Counted from the first letter of the stretch, positions 18,622 through 29,495 are shown. The stretch: DNA of 64,000 nucleotides from Alistipes sp. (GCA_020026435.1 JAHHQK010000004.1:56490-120489); one strand, 5' to 3'. Made by a program: numbers and translations. The notes: a model not told the origin generated them from the letters alone.

Positions 18622-18749
18622 TCCGAGGGGGGGGGCGGAAAGTCCTGCGCAAGGAAGTAGCCCACCGAGGTCCTCCCCTCCGACAAAAGATACTCTCCGA
18701 GAAAAGATTCACCAACAAGACAAGGGAAAAACTCCCCTCTCCAACCCAC

Positions 18750-18791
18750 AAAAAAGCCAATGCAACCGGATGTCGGTGCATTGGCTTTTTT
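18750..18791. terminator. Terminator, 15-bp perfect stem
   Basis: AAAAAAGCCAATGCA (18750-18764) and TGCATTGGCTTTTTT (18777-18791) are perfect complements with a 12-nt loop and A/T runs on both sides. It lies between the plus-strand chromate genes and the convergent peptidase gene and should act both ways. Confidence 0.85.
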
Positions 18792-18847
18792 CATCAGGTA
18801 TGTTTTCAAAGGGAGGAGGGTGTGAGCCCTTCCCCTTCACTCCGGAA

Positions 18848-20866
18848 TCAGTTCCTGTTGGGCAGGAAGCTGTAATTCTTCGAGTAGTCCATCATCTGTG
18901 CCGAGTAGTCGGCCGGATAGGAGATCCTCACATCGACGATGCGGTTACCCTCCTTCACCAACTCGTACTCGGGGTTGACGAATCCGCCGTAAGGCTCGAT
19001 ATGGAGGGCCTGGTAACGCTCCCGCACCTCCTTGTGCAGATCGGGATCGACCTTCACACCATACTGCTCGACCAGCAGACGTCCGGCCTCGTAGTCACCC
19101 TCCGACTTGATGCGCTGGATCTCGTGGAGCATCTCGCCGAACAGTCCGCGCAGACGCTCGAAGTCGTTGACCACGATGTAGCGTTTGCCGTCGACCTCGC
19201 GCCACTCGATGACCCTGTCCTCCCGTCCCCGCTCGTAGCACCACTCGCAGATGAGCTTGCGGTTGCGCATGTGGGCCTCCTCGATATTCTTACCCGGCTC
19301 GATACGCGCCAGCTGGGTCATCATACCGTTGAGGATATAGTGCGCATAGCCCGCCTTGGCCACATCGAACGAGGGGACCAGTCCCAGCTCCACCATGTGG
19401 GGATCGCCCAGGTAATAGAGACCGAAGAGGTCGGCACGCGCCTCCTCCAAGGTCGAGCCGTAGCTGCGCAACTCGTTGCCCTGCACACCCTCGGCCAGCT
19501 GACCCGAACCGTGGCCCAGACACTCGTGCAGGTCGGTGTGCAGATCGTCGGAGAGCTTGCCGTAGCGGTCGATCCGCTCGCGGTCCTCCTCGCGCAGGAC
19601 AAATTCCTCGTTGAAGCCGTTGCCGTGGGCGGCACGGTCGTAGGCATAGGTGATGTTGTCGATGGTCACCGACTTGGAACCGTACTCCTTGCGGATCCAG
19701 TCGGCGTTGGGCAGGTTGATGCCGATCGGGGTCGAGGGGAAGCAGTCGCCGCCAAGCATGGCCACGGTGATCACCTTGGCCGACACGCCCCGGACAGTCT
19801 TCTTGCGGAAGGCCGGATCCACCGGCGAGTGATCCTCGAACCACTGCGCATTATCCGAGATGATCTGCGTGCGGCGGCAGGCCGTCGAATCCATGAAGTT
19901 GACGTTGGCCTCCCACGAAGCCTTATAGCCCAGCGGATCGCCGTAGGTCTCGATGAATCCGTTGTTGAAATCAACATTCGAGAGGGTGTCCTTCACCCAC
20001 CCGATGTTGTAGCGATCGAATTCCCTCAGATCGCCCGTGCGGTAGTAGGAGATCAAGGCCCCGATGTTGGTCTTCTGCGGCTCGTGGGCCACCTCGCGGG
20101 CCTTCTCCAGCCAGTAGACGATCTGCTCGATGGCCCCGGTGTACATTCCGCCCACCTTCCAGACCCGCTCTTCGATCCGTCCGTCGCGCTTGACCAGCTG
20201 GGAGTTCAGACCGTAGGACACCGGCTCGGGATTGCCCGCATCGCGTGCGGCCATCTCGGCATAGAAACGCTCGCCCTCGGCCTGGGTCAGACCCTGGTAG
20301 TAGTTCGAGGCCGAGGTCAGCAGCATATCCTCACCGTCGGTCTGGTTCAGACGGGTCTTGAAAAACTCCTCATCGAAGATCGTGCGGCAGACCTCCTCCC
20401 GCATGGCGATCAGTTCGTCGCCGAAAAGAGCAGCGGGGACGGTCTTCAACGCCTCCGTGAAGAACGACTCGGAAAATTCGGGCGTGAACTTGTCGTTGGA
20501 GTAGTGGTGGTGGATTCCGTTGGCGAACCACACCTTCTTGAGGTACTTCACCACGGCCTTCCACTCCCCGGACTCGCGGTTGCCGGGGTAATGGGCCACC
20601 AGCACTTCCAGCGTGCGGCGCACGGGCAGGTTCATCGGGCAGTTCTGATCGTAGAGTATGTCGCGGCCCGACTTGGCGGCCTGGGCCAGGTAATAGATCA
20701 ATTCCTTCTGCTCGAGCGGCAGAGACTCGAATCCGGGGACTTCGTAACGGAGCACCTTGATGTCGTCGAAACGATCGACAATCCAGGGTTTCTCCTCTTG
20801 TGTCGCCGTCCCGCACGAGGCCAGCGCACCCAGTGACCATGTCATCATAAGTAATCTTCCTTTCAT
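18848..20866 (-). CDS. Dipeptidyl peptidase III (M49), lipoprotein
   Basis: Starting at ATG 20866 gives 672 aa with a lipoprotein signal (MKGRLLMMTWSLGALASCGT). The open frame extends 36 residues further, but that part lacks signal-peptide logic. The M49 zinc motif HECLGH (near residue 445) and the second motif EEARADLFGLYYL (near 472) are intact; the HExxGH spacing is characteristic of DPP III, which removes dipeptides from the N-termini of short peptides. Many Bacteroidetes members are exported, unlike the cytosolic eukaryotic enzyme. It is the third peptidase lipoprotein in this half of the window. Confidence 0.93.
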   Translation of the reverse strand: MKGRLLMMTWSLGALASCGTATQEEKPWIVDRFDDIKVLRYEVPGFESLPLEQKELIYYLAQAAKSGRDILYDQNCPMNLPVRRTLEVLVAHYPGNRESGEWKAVVKYLKKVWFANGIHHHYSNDKFTPEFSESFFTEALKTVPAALFGDELIAMREEVCRTIFDEEFFKTRLNQTDGEDMLLTSASNYYQGLTQAEGERFYAEMAARDAGNPEPVSYGLNSQLVKRDGRIEERVWKVGGMYTGAIEQIVYWLEKAREVAHEPQKTNIGALISYYRTGDLREFDRYNIGWVKDTLSNVDFNNGFIETYGDPLGYKASWEANVNFMDSTACRRTQIISDNAQWFEDHSPVDPAFRKKTVRGVSAKVITVAMLGGDCFPSTPIGINLPNADWIRKEYGSKSVTIDNITYAYDRAAHGNGFNEEFVLREEDRERIDRYGKLSDDLHTDLHECLGHGSGQLAEGVQGNELRSYGSTLEEARADLFGLYYLGDPHMVELGLVPSFDVAKAGYAHYILNGMMTQLARIEPGKNIEEAHMRNRKLICEWCYERGREDRVIEWREVDGKRYIVVNDFERLRGLFGEMLHEIQRIKSEGDYEAGRLLVEQYGVKVDPDLHKEVRERYQALHIEPYGGFVNPEYELVKEGNRIVDVRISYPADYSAQMMDYSKNYSFLPNRN

Positions 20867-21088
20867 ATATTGTCTGGTTATTGTTCCCAAGGAGCAATGC
20901 CCCGGGGATTCCCGGGAAAGAGCGAAGGTACGAAAAATTCGGCGGATTTTCCCCGCCTCCACCCCCGAGTCCATAAAAAATCATCCGCATCCGCTTTTTT
21001 TACCCCTTCCCGGCCCGATCCGAGGGCCGCACGAGGGGCAAATTGGGATTTTTTCACGCTTTTACTTCATTATGTCTGACGGAATATT

Positions 21089-21096
21089 TACCTTTG
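21089..21096 (+). promoter_or_regulatory. -7 box for panC-panD
   Basis: TACCTTTG matches the -7 consensus, with a T-rich TTCA at the -33 position (21066-21069). The start would be near 21102, about 16 nt before panC. Confidence 0.5.
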
Positions 21097-21117
21097 TGGC
21101 GCAATTTGCTGTAAAAG

Positions 21118-21954
21118 ATGAAAGTAATCACAAACGTCAAAGAACTCCGCGCCGAACTCGATCGCGTGGACCAGTCTCAGATCGGATTCGTTCCGACCAT
21201 GGGTGCCCTCCATGCAGGACACCGCTCGTTGGTTGAACGCGCACGCCGCGAGAATAAAACCGTGGTGGTCAGCGTATTTGTCAACCCCACCCAGTTCAAC
21301 GACAAGAACGACTTGAAGCACTATCCCCGTACCCCCGAAGCCGATGCCCGCCTGCTCGAAGAGGCCGGTGCAGACTTCGTGCTGATGCCCTCGGTCGAGG
21401 AGATCTACCCCCAGGAGGACAACCGCCAATTCGACTTCGGACAGATCGACAAGGTCATGGAAGGTGCCACGCGTCCGGGTCACTTCAACGGTGTGGCCCA
21501 GGTGGTGAGCCGTCTGTTCGACATCGTGCGCCCGGCCCGTGCCTACTTCGGTGAGAAGGACTTCCAGCAGATCGCCGTGGTGAAGGATATGGTGCGTCAG
21601 TTGGGACTTCCGGTACAGATCGTCGAGTGCCCGATCGTACGCGGTGAGGACGGACTGGCCCTCTCGTCGCGCAACACCCTGCTCGACAAGGAGCACCGCG
21701 CCGCCGCTCCCCACATCTACGCCTCGCTGAAAAAGGGAGTCGAGATGTCGCAGAGCCTCTCTCCCGCCCAGCTCAAGGAGTGGGTCAAGACCGAGGTCGA
21801 GAAGAACGACCTGCTGAAGGTCATCTACTACCAGTCGGTCGACGCACGCACCATGCAGGAGGTTTCGTCGTGGGACGAGGCCGAGCGCATCCAGGGCTGC
21901 ATCGCGGTGCAGGCCGGCGAGATTCGTTTAATTGATAACATTCTGATCCGATAA
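21118..21954 (+). CDS. panC: Pantothenate synthetase PanC
   Basis: Protein of 278 aa, normal for PanC, which joins pantoate and beta-alanine using ATP. It shows the nucleotidyl-transferase HxGH motif in FVPTMGALHAGHRSLV, then VFVNPTQFN, the pantoate-binding segment RPGHFNGVAQVV, YFGEKDFQQ and the late KMSKS-like LSSRNTLL. It shares one base with the following panD start (TAATG), so beta-alanine production and use are encoded together. Confidence 0.97.
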   Translation: MKVITNVKELRAELDRVDQSQIGFVPTMGALHAGHRSLVERARRENKTVVVSVFVNPTQFNDKNDLKHYPRTPEADARLLEEAGADFVLMPSVEEIYPQEDNRQFDFGQIDKVMEGATRPGHFNGVAQVVSRLFDIVRPARAYFGEKDFQQIAVVKDMVRQLGLPVQIVECPIVRGEDGLALSSRNTLLDKEHRAAAPHIYASLKKGVEMSQSLSPAQLKEWVKTEVEKNDLLKVIYYQSVDARTMQEVSSWDEAERIQGCIAVQAGEIRLIDNILIR

Positions 21955-22313
21955 TGAAATTCCAAGTCGAAGTAATCAAATCGAAAATCCACCGCGTAAC
22001 GGTCACCCAGGCCAATCTGAATTACGTGGGCAGCATCACCATCGACGCAGCTCTCATGGAGGCTGCCAACATGATCGAAGGTGAGAAGGTCCAGATCATG
22101 GACATCAACAACGGCGAGCGTTTCGAGACCTACATCATCACGGGCGAGCGCGGCAGCGGATGCATCTGTCTGAACGGTGCGGCAGCCCGCAAGGTCGAGG
22201 TGGGCGACGTGGTCATCATCGCCTCCTACGCCATGATGGACTTCGAGGACGCCAAGCAGTTCCGTCCGTGGGTCATCTTCCCCGACACCGAGACCAACAA
22301 GCTGGTGAAATAA
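21954..22313 (+). CDS. panD: Aspartate 1-decarboxylase PanD
   Basis: Protein of 119 aa, made as an inactive precursor that cleaves itself before Ser in the YVGSITID motif to form the pyruvoyl cofactor. Other conserved parts are MIEGEKVQIMDINNGERFETY and GSGCICLNGAAARKVEVGD. It makes beta-alanine for the upstream PanC. Confidence 0.96.
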   Translation: MKFQVEVIKSKIHRVTVTQANLNYVGSITIDAALMEAANMIEGEKVQIMDINNGERFETYIITGERGSGCICLNGAAARKVEVGDVVIIASYAMMDFEDAKQFRPWVIFPDTETNKLVK

Positions 22314-22676
22314 TCCCCCTGCGGAAACATCCACCGGGTGACGGCACCTGGCGAAGAGCATCCGCGTTCGGACAAAACTCCCCTCGCCATAAGTTCTGGA
22401 TCTCCACGGCATCGTCCCTTCGGGACAGGATCTCACCGAGGTTATTCCCCCCCCTATGGAACACCGGGCAGAACACACTCCCGCCTCTTGATCGGGGGCT
22501 TTGTGCTCCGTCTCAAAACGAGGGCCGCATAACCTTGAAAAGAGTATGGGCCGTCTCCTCCCCCAAGAGGTTGCTCTGTCTTAAAAAGGATATAGCCAAC
22601 CTCCGCAAGATGAGGGCACACGGTTTCATTCCGAGAAAAAACGCCACCGGAAACGGAATCACAGGTTTTTCAAGAT
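22314..22676. other. Gene-free interval after panD
   Basis: No supported gene. Open frames here continue from panD in other frames. The sequence has short C-runs near 22446-22453 and no clear homology that I can see. Confidence 0.5.
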
Positions 22677-22706
22677 AAAAATCTCCCTTTGCAGGGAGAT
22701 TTTTTT
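22677..22706 (+). terminator. Terminator upstream of the DUF456 gene
   Basis: AAAAATCTCCC and GGGAGATTTTT form an 11-bp stem with a 6-nt loop followed by a T-run, which ends transcription coming from panC-panD. Confidence 0.8.
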
Positions 22707-22714
22707 GTTTTTGC

Positions 22715-22745
22715 TTTGTCCCTGCCCGCCCTTTTTATATATTTG
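22715..22745 (+). promoter_or_regulatory. Promoter for the DUF456 gene
   Basis: TTTG (22715-22718), exactly 19 nt, TATATTTG (22738-22745): a perfect consensus match immediately after the terminator. The start would be near 22751, giving a leader of about 10 nt. Confidence 0.75.
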
Positions 22746-22759
22746 TTTTCGTTAAACTG

Positions 22760-23275
22760 ATGAAAATGGATATTTTTCTATCAATCACGGCCATAGTGCT
22801 CTCACTCATCGGAATGGCGGGCTGCATCATCCCCGCCCTCCCGGGCACGGTGCTGAGCTACGGAGGTCTGCTCTGCGGATTCTTCTGCTCCTACTCCACC
22901 ATCGAACCCGTGTCGATGTGGATCTGGCTGGCCGTATCCCTGGCCGTCATCGCCGCCGACTTCTTCTTCCCCGCCATGATGACCAAGGCCTTCGGCGGTA
23001 CGCGCGCCGGTGCCATCGGCGCCACGGTCGGCATCTTCCTCGGACTCACGGCCGGACCCGTAGGCATCATCCTCGGCCCCTTCTTCGGAGCCGTCGTCGG
23101 CGAGCTGCTGCACGACAAGCGCGACCCCGCAACCGCTCTCAAGGTGGGATTCGGTTCGTTCGCGGCCTTCATCGTCGGCACGGGCCTCAAGCTCATCACC
23201 TCGATCTGGATGCTCGCCATCCTGCTCCACGACATGTGGTCGCCGCTCAAGGAGTGGTTCGTGGAGTTGTTCTAA
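22760..23275 (+). CDS. DUF456 domain membrane protein
   Basis: Protein of 171 aa with four or five hydrophobic helices, rich in Gly: GMAGCIIPALPGTVLSYGG and AGAIGATVGIFLGLTAGPVG, followed by LGPFFGAVVGELLHDK. These glycine-zipper-like stretches are characteristic of DUF456, an inner-membrane family of unknown function. An alternative ATG at 22766 is close behind. It is followed after 39 nt by the M16 peptidase gene, so the two may be cotranscribed. Confidence 0.85.
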   Translation: MKMDIFLSITAIVLSLIGMAGCIIPALPGTVLSYGGLLCGFFCSYSTIEPVSMWIWLAVSLAVIAADFFFPAMMTKAFGGTRAGAIGATVGIFLGLTAGPVGIILGPFFGAVVGELLHDKRDPATALKVGFGSFAAFIVGTGLKLITSIWMLAILLHDMWSPLKEWFVELF

Positions 23276-23314
23276 ACAGAGAACACAATAATTAACCTTT
23301 AATAATAACTGCGT

Positions 23315-26221
23315 ATGAAGAGACTTCTTATGATGGCGGTGCTGATCGCAGCGATCTTCACCACGGCTTGCAGCAAGTACAAGTACGAGACCATCCCCAA
23401 CGACCCGCTCAAGACACGCGTCTACACCCTGGACAACGGTCTGAAAGTCTACATGAGCGTCATGAAAGAGCAACCCCGCATCCAGACCTACATCGCCGTG
23501 AGGGTCGGCGGCAAGAACGACCCCAAGGAGACAACCGGTCTGGCCCACTACTTCGAGCACCTGATGTTCAAGGGTACACCCAACTTCGGAACCTCGAACT
23601 ATGAGGCCGAGAAACCCCTGCTCGACGAAATCGAGCGTCTGTTCGAGGTCTACCGCAAGACCACCGACGAAAAGGAGCGTGCGGCCATCTACCACCGGAT
23701 CGACTCGGTGAGCTACGAGGCCTCGAAATACTCGATTCCCAACGAGTACGACAAGTTGATGTCGATCATCGGCGCACAGGGCACGAACGCCTACACCTCG
23801 CAGGACGCCACGGTCTATGTGGAGGATATTCCCTCGAACCAGATCGACAACTGGGCCCGCATTCAGGCCGACCGCTTCCGTACGCCCGTCATCCGCGGCT
23901 TCCACACCGAGCTGGAGACCATCTACGAGGAGAAGAACATGTCGCTGACCAAGGACAGCCGCAAGGTGCTGGCCGCCATGGACGAGGCGTTGTTCCCCCA
24001 CCACCCCTACGGCACACAGACCGTACTGGGTACGCAGGAGCATCTGAAAAACCCCTCGATCACCAACGTGAAGGCCTACCACAAGACCTACTACGTGCCC
24101 AACAACGTGGCCATCTGCGTGTCGGGTGACTTCGATCCCGAGCAGATGATCCAGACCATCGACAAGTACTTTGGCGACATGACCCCCAACAAGGATCTGC
24201 CCAAGCTGAAGTTCGAGGCCGAGGCCCCGATCACGGCTCCCGTCGAGAAGGAGGTATTCGGTCCCGAGGCTGCCAACCTGGCCATCTCGTGGCGTCTGCC
24301 CAAGATCGCCGACAAGTCGAACGACAAGGCTACGCTGGCCGCCTACATCCTGAGCAACGGCTCGGCCGGTCTGATCGACCTGGATCTGAACAAGGAGCAG
24401 AAACTCCTCTACGCCTATGCCTTCACCTATCTCCAGCCCGACTACGGCCGCTTCATGATGGGTGCCGCACCCAAGGAGGGACAGACCCTCGAAGAGGTCC
24501 GCGACCTGCTGCTCGCCGAGGTGGAGAAACTCCGCAAGGGCGAGTTCGACGAGAAGCTGATCGAGGCTACGATCAACAACATCAAGGTCGAGCAGATCAA
24601 GAATTTCGACAGTTACAGCCAGCGTGCCGACTTCTATGTCAACAACTTCATCAACGGCAGCGATCTGAATGACGACATCCACCAGCTGGAGCGTCTGGAG
24701 AAGATCACCAAGCAGGACATCATCGACTGGGCCAACGAGTACCTCAAGGCCGAGGCCTACGCCGTGGTCTACAAACGCCAGGGTGTCGATCCCAACGAGC
24801 AGAAGATCGCCGCTCCGAAGATCACCCCCATCATCATGAACCGCGACAAGCAGAGCGACTTCCTCAAGGAGATCCAGGCCAACGAGGTGAAACCCATTGA
24901 GCCGGTATTCGTCGACTTCGACAAGGAGATGGAGGTATTCGACCTCAGAGACGGCATCCGCGTGCTCTACAAGCAGAACACCGACAACGACCTCTTCAAA
25001 CTGAGCTACTCCTACAACATCGGCCGCGAGGATTGCCCCGCACTGCCCTATGCCGAGAACTACCTCGAGTATCTCGACACGAAGCTGATGAACGCCGAGG
25101 AGCGTGGCCGCGAGATCTACGACAAGGCCCTATCGATCTGGGGATTGAGCGTCGGAAGCAACCGCACCGGCATCAATTTCTCGGGTCTGAGCGAGCACAT
25201 GGGACGCGCCATCGAGATCGTGGAGGATCTCTATATGGGTACGGCCGTGGCCAATGAGCAGATCCTCGAAAACGTCAAGGCCGACGTGTTCAAGTCGCGT
25301 ATGGACAGTAAACACAACCAGGCCAGCTGCTTCGGTGCCCTGCGCACCTACCTGGCCTACGGTCCGGAGTACATCCGTAAATCGACCCTCTCCAACGAGC
25401 AGGTCAAGGCCCTCACTTCGGAGGAGTTGCTCGCTGCTGTCAAGGCTCTCAAGGGTATGCAGCACGAGATCTGCTACTACGGTCCTTTGTCGAAAGAGGA
25501 GCTGATCGCCCAGCTGAACCAATACCACAAGACCGTCGCCGAACTGCGTCCCCTGGAGGTGAAATACCGCGATATGCAGCCCACCGACCAGCCCAAGGTG
25601 CTGCTCGCACAGTACGACGCCAAGCAGCTCTACTACCTCCAGGCTTGCAACTACGGCACACAGTTCGATGTCAGGAACTCGGCCGACATCCTGCTCTACA
25701 ACACCTACTTTGCCGGTGACATGAGCTCGATCGTATTCCAGGAGATGCGCGAGGCCCGCGGTTTGGCCTACACGGCCCAGGCCGTCCTCACGGAGCCCTA
25801 CCACAAGACCGGCAACTACGGCTACCTCGCCTTCATCGCCACACAGAACGACAAGATGCAGCGCGCCATCGAGGGATTCGACGAGATCATCAACAATATG
25901 CCCGAGTCGCAACCCGCCTTCGATATCGCCCAAAAGGGTATCCTGAACCGTCTGCGCACCCAGCGCACCGTGAAGGATGGTGTACTGAATCGCTTCATGG
26001 CCCTGCGCGAACTGGGCCTCAAGGAGGATCCCGACAAGGCCATCTTCGAGCAGGTACAGAACATGACCCTCGAAGACGTGAAGGCCACGCAGGAGAAGTG
26101 GGTCAAGGATCGCCACTATGTATATGGCATCCTGGGCGACATCAAGGATCTGGATCTGAACTATCTGAAGACCCTCGGCCCGATTCAGACCGTATCGTCG
26201 GAGGAGATCTTCGGATTCTAA
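23315..26221 (+). CDS. M16 family zinc peptidase, lipoprotein (two-domain pitrilysin type)
   Basis: Protein of 968 aa with a lipoprotein signal (MKRLLMMAVLIAAIFTTACS). The inverted zinc motif HYFEH is at residues 78-82, and the distal Glu is in TELETIYEEKNMSL further on. The protein has two M16 halves: the catalytic N-half and an inactive C-half with the LEYLDTKLMNAEERGREIYD and FQEMREARGLAYTAQAV segments. Such enzymes degrade oligopeptides in a closed chamber. Starts at ATG 23315 after a short AT-rich stretch. Confidence 0.94.
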   Translation: MKRLLMMAVLIAAIFTTACSKYKYETIPNDPLKTRVYTLDNGLKVYMSVMKEQPRIQTYIAVRVGGKNDPKETTGLAHYFEHLMFKGTPNFGTSNYEAEKPLLDEIERLFEVYRKTTDEKERAAIYHRIDSVSYEASKYSIPNEYDKLMSIIGAQGTNAYTSQDATVYVEDIPSNQIDNWARIQADRFRTPVIRGFHTELETIYEEKNMSLTKDSRKVLAAMDEALFPHHPYGTQTVLGTQEHLKNPSITNVKAYHKTYYVPNNVAICVSGDFDPEQMIQTIDKYFGDMTPNKDLPKLKFEAEAPITAPVEKEVFGPEAANLAISWRLPKIADKSNDKATLAAYILSNGSAGLIDLDLNKEQKLLYAYAFTYLQPDYGRFMMGAAPKEGQTLEEVRDLLLAEVEKLRKGEFDEKLIEATINNIKVEQIKNFDSYSQRADFYVNNFINGSDLNDDIHQLERLEKITKQDIIDWANEYLKAEAYAVVYKRQGVDPNEQKIAAPKITPIIMNRDKQSDFLKEIQANEVKPIEPVFVDFDKEMEVFDLRDGIRVLYKQNTDNDLFKLSYSYNIGREDCPALPYAENYLEYLDTKLMNAEERGREIYDKALSIWGLSVGSNRTGINFSGLSEHMGRAIEIVEDLYMGTAVANEQILENVKADVFKSRMDSKHNQASCFGALRTYLAYGPEYIRKSTLSNEQVKALTSEELLAAVKALKGMQHEICYYGPLSKEELIAQLNQYHKTVAELRPLEVKYRDMQPTDQPKVLLAQYDAKQLYYLQACNYGTQFDVRNSADILLYNTYFAGDMSSIVFQEMREARGLAYTAQAVLTEPYHKTGNYGYLAFIATQNDKMQRAIEGFDEIINNMPESQPAFDIAQKGILNRLRTQRTVKDGVLNRFMALRELGLKEDPDKAIFEQVQNMTLEDVKATQEKWVKDRHYVYGILGDIKDLDLNYLKTLGPIQTVSSEEIFGF

Positions 26222-26320
26222 CACCCCGGCCGGGACAGTGGAGGAGATCGTCGGATTCTCCTCCGCCGGAACAGAGGTGGAAAGTTCCTCAAGGAGTCGC
26301 CCTCCGCATCGGCCGCATAC

Positions 26321-26361
26321 AAAAAACGGGAGAGCCCCATTTCGGGGTTCTTCCGTTTTTT
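26321..26361 (+). terminator. Terminator after the M16 peptidase gene
   Basis: AAAAAACGG and CCGTTTTTT enclose a GAGAG/TTCTT mismatch-containing part and a CCCC/GGGG inner stem; six T follow. It lies 100 nt after the M16 stop codon. Confidence 0.75.
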
Positions 26362-26594
26362 AAGGCATATACCTTTGGGGCAATATCCCCTTTTTTGCGG
26401 CTTCACGGGATGGGAATTTTCGATTTCCAGGAGGATGACAACGGGACATTTTCCAATTTGGATTATCCCAAAAGCAGAGCAACGGCAGAGGAACAGAAAA
26501 TGGATGTAGCAGAGGAAAAACATTCCAAAAGATCCGGAAAAGTCAGAGCTGAAGAAAGAGCCGGAGAAGATACGTCACAATGCCCAAATATACA

Positions 26595-26634
26595 GAATTC
26601 CCCCTGTCACAGTTGTCTGTGACAGGGGGAATTT
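26595..26634. repeat. Palindromic element, copy 1
   Basis: AATTCCCCCTGTCACA (26596-26611) and TGTGACAGGGGGAATT (26618-26633) are perfect complements with a 6-nt loop. A related but less perfect palindrome lies at 29276-29306. It may act as a weak terminator (TTTT follows). Confidence 0.6.
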
Positions 26635-26896
26635 TCTTGAGAAGAGCGTTTTTTTCGACACCTTCCCTTATTTCTGTATAAAGGGCCGATCACCCAAATG
26701 CTCGGAAAAACGGAGAGCCTCCCCACTGACTTTTCCTGCATCCGTTCCGCCCCGTTCTCGCACGATTACCGCACGCTTTACCATACGTTTACCGCACTTT
26801 TTACAACACCGCTCTGTCCGAATCAGCCCGAATCAAACCGGGCCTTGCGCACCGTATCCGGCGTTGCATGAAAGAGCAATTCCGATGGCGGACCTC

Positions 26897-28187
<1,291 letters not shown>

Positions 28188-28339
28188 ATAAAAAAATCTT
28201 TGATAACAAAGATAATGATTTTTCGGAATCCGCGGCATCAAACGCCCGATATTTTTCGTCATTTTCCACTCCGTGCGCCCGCGCCTCAAGATTCGTCCAA
28301 AGCGGTGTGTTTTTATTTCGTATTCTCGGACGATTTCAC

Positions 28340-28347
28340 TAATTTTG
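28340..28347 (+). promoter_or_regulatory. -7 box for the EFR1-type gene
   Basis: TAATTTTG matches the -7 consensus; an imperfect TTCG lies 19 nt upstream. The start would be near 28353, about 23 nt before the ATG. Confidence 0.5.
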
Positions 28348-28375
28348 CCTTTCCCGAGAACTCAATTTACCGATC

Positions 28376-29209
28376 ATGAAACAAAGCAAAATCCGTCCGG
28401 TGTTTTTCTCCCCGACGGGCACTTCCCACAAAATAGTCCAAGCCATCGCCCGGGGCCTGGACCACGGCCGCGAGATCCGCATCGAAGAGATCGACTGCAC
28501 GTTCCACTCCCCGGCCGAAATGCTCTCCCGCGAGGAGGTCGCCGTGGTGGCTGTCCCGGTCTACGGAGGCCATATCGCCCCCAAAGCCGTCGACCGCATG
28601 AGCCGGATCCACGGCAACGAAACCCCCGCCATCGGAGTAGTGGTCTACGGCAACCGCGCCTTCGACAAGGCGGCCGTGGAGCTGACCGGACTGCTGACCG
28701 AACTGGGCTTCGTCCCGGTGGCGGTGGCGGCCTTCGTCGGCGAGCACTCCTACTCCACGGACTCGACCCCCATCGCCGCGGGCCGTCCCGATCAAGAGGA
28801 TCTGCGCCAGGCCGAAGAATTCGGCCGTGAAGTCGCCGCCAAGCTGGCCCGCGAGGATTTCTCGCCGGTCGATGCCGCCCGACTGAAGAATCCCCCCACG
28901 CCCCTGCTCCCGATGCTGCGGTTCGTCAGCTTCATCATGCGTCACCGCCGCGCCCAGAAGAAACACCCGCAGGTGTTCCTCCCCAAGACCTCGGCCGAGA
29001 AGTGCGGCCACTGCGGCCACTGCGTCGAAGTGTGCCCCGTGCAGGCCATCACGCTCAGCGACGAGCTGAACACCGACCCCGTACGCTGCATCCGCTGCTG
29101 CGCCTGCGTCAAGGAGTGCCCCTCGTCGGCCCGGACCTTCCCCAATCCCTTTGCCGAGCCTCTGGCCCGCAACTTCAAGCAACGCAAACCGGTGGTGAAA
29201 CTGCTCTGA
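28376..29209 (+). CDS. EFR1-type flavodoxin-ferredoxin fusion protein
   Basis: Protein of 277 aa. The N-terminal half is flavodoxin-like, with the phosphate loop FFSPTGTSHKI (residues 10-20) and VVAVPVYGGHIAPKAV. The C-terminal part carries two 4Fe-4S motifs, CGHCGHCVEVCPVQAI and CIRCCACVKECPSSA. The combination suggests an FMN/iron-sulfur electron carrier in the cytoplasm. Members of this family are common in gut anaerobes and their partners are mostly unknown. It is transcribed away from the CyuA-like gene. Confidence 0.92.
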   Translation: MKQSKIRPVFFSPTGTSHKIVQAIARGLDHGREIRIEEIDCTFHSPAEMLSREEVAVVAVPVYGGHIAPKAVDRMSRIHGNETPAIGVVVYGNRAFDKAAVELTGLLTELGFVPVAVAAFVGEHSYSTDSTPIAAGRPDQEDLRQAEEFGREVAAKLAREDFSPVDAARLKNPPTPLLPMLRFVSFIMRHRRAQKKHPQVFLPKTSAEKCGHCGHCVEVCPVQAITLSDELNTDPVRCIRCCACVKECPSSARTFPNPFAEPLARNFKQRKPVVKLL

Positions 29210-29274
29210 AGTATCCGCCCCCGGGGCGAGGCCCCACAACTGGACGGAGGAGTCAGAACGCTCTTTCCAGGAAA

Positions 29275-29306
29275 AACACCCCTGTCGCAGTCATCTGAGG
29301 CAGGGG
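29275..29306. repeat. Palindromic element, copy 2, possible terminator
   Basis: CACCCCTG and CAGGGGTG form an 8-bp stem. The whole stretch matches the palindrome at 26596-26633 at most positions of a 28-nt core. It lies 66 nt after the EFR1-type gene. Confidence 0.55.
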
Positions 29307-29466
29307 TGATTCCGTATATTTTGTCATCAAGACACACCCCATTTGGGGGAAGATTGCACCCCCGCCTCAACCCCTTTTTCCGCTAAACAGGTGAATAACA
29401 CCACGAAAAACATAAAAAAAATCAGGATGGCGGGTCGGGAATGCTCATTTTTTCTATGAAAATACC

Positions 29467-29474
29467 TATCTTTG
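29467..29474 (+). promoter_or_regulatory. -7 box for the His-rich small gene
   Basis: TATCTTTG with a T-rich stretch (ATTTTTTCT) at the -33 position. It lies 22 nt before ATG 29496, which rules out the longer open frame beginning with TTG inside this box. Confidence 0.6.
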
Positions 29475-29495
29475 CCTCACGAATTCATTGACGGA

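Larger units (their letters stand above)
26222..26896. other. Long gene-free interval with three hairpins
   Basis: No confident gene. It holds the terminator at 26321-26361, a TACCTTTG box (26370-26377) overlapping a small GGGG/CCCC hairpin with a T-run, and the palindrome at 26595-26634. The part from 26400 to 26595 is visibly more AT-rich than its surroundings. It contains an open frame of 70 codons (26410-26622) that I do not trust as a gene. Confidence 0.5.

Noticed and set aside
18770..20836. Long plus-strand open frame opposite the M49 gene
   Set aside because: Antisense shadow of dipeptidyl peptidase III, whose zinc motifs are clear on the minus strand.
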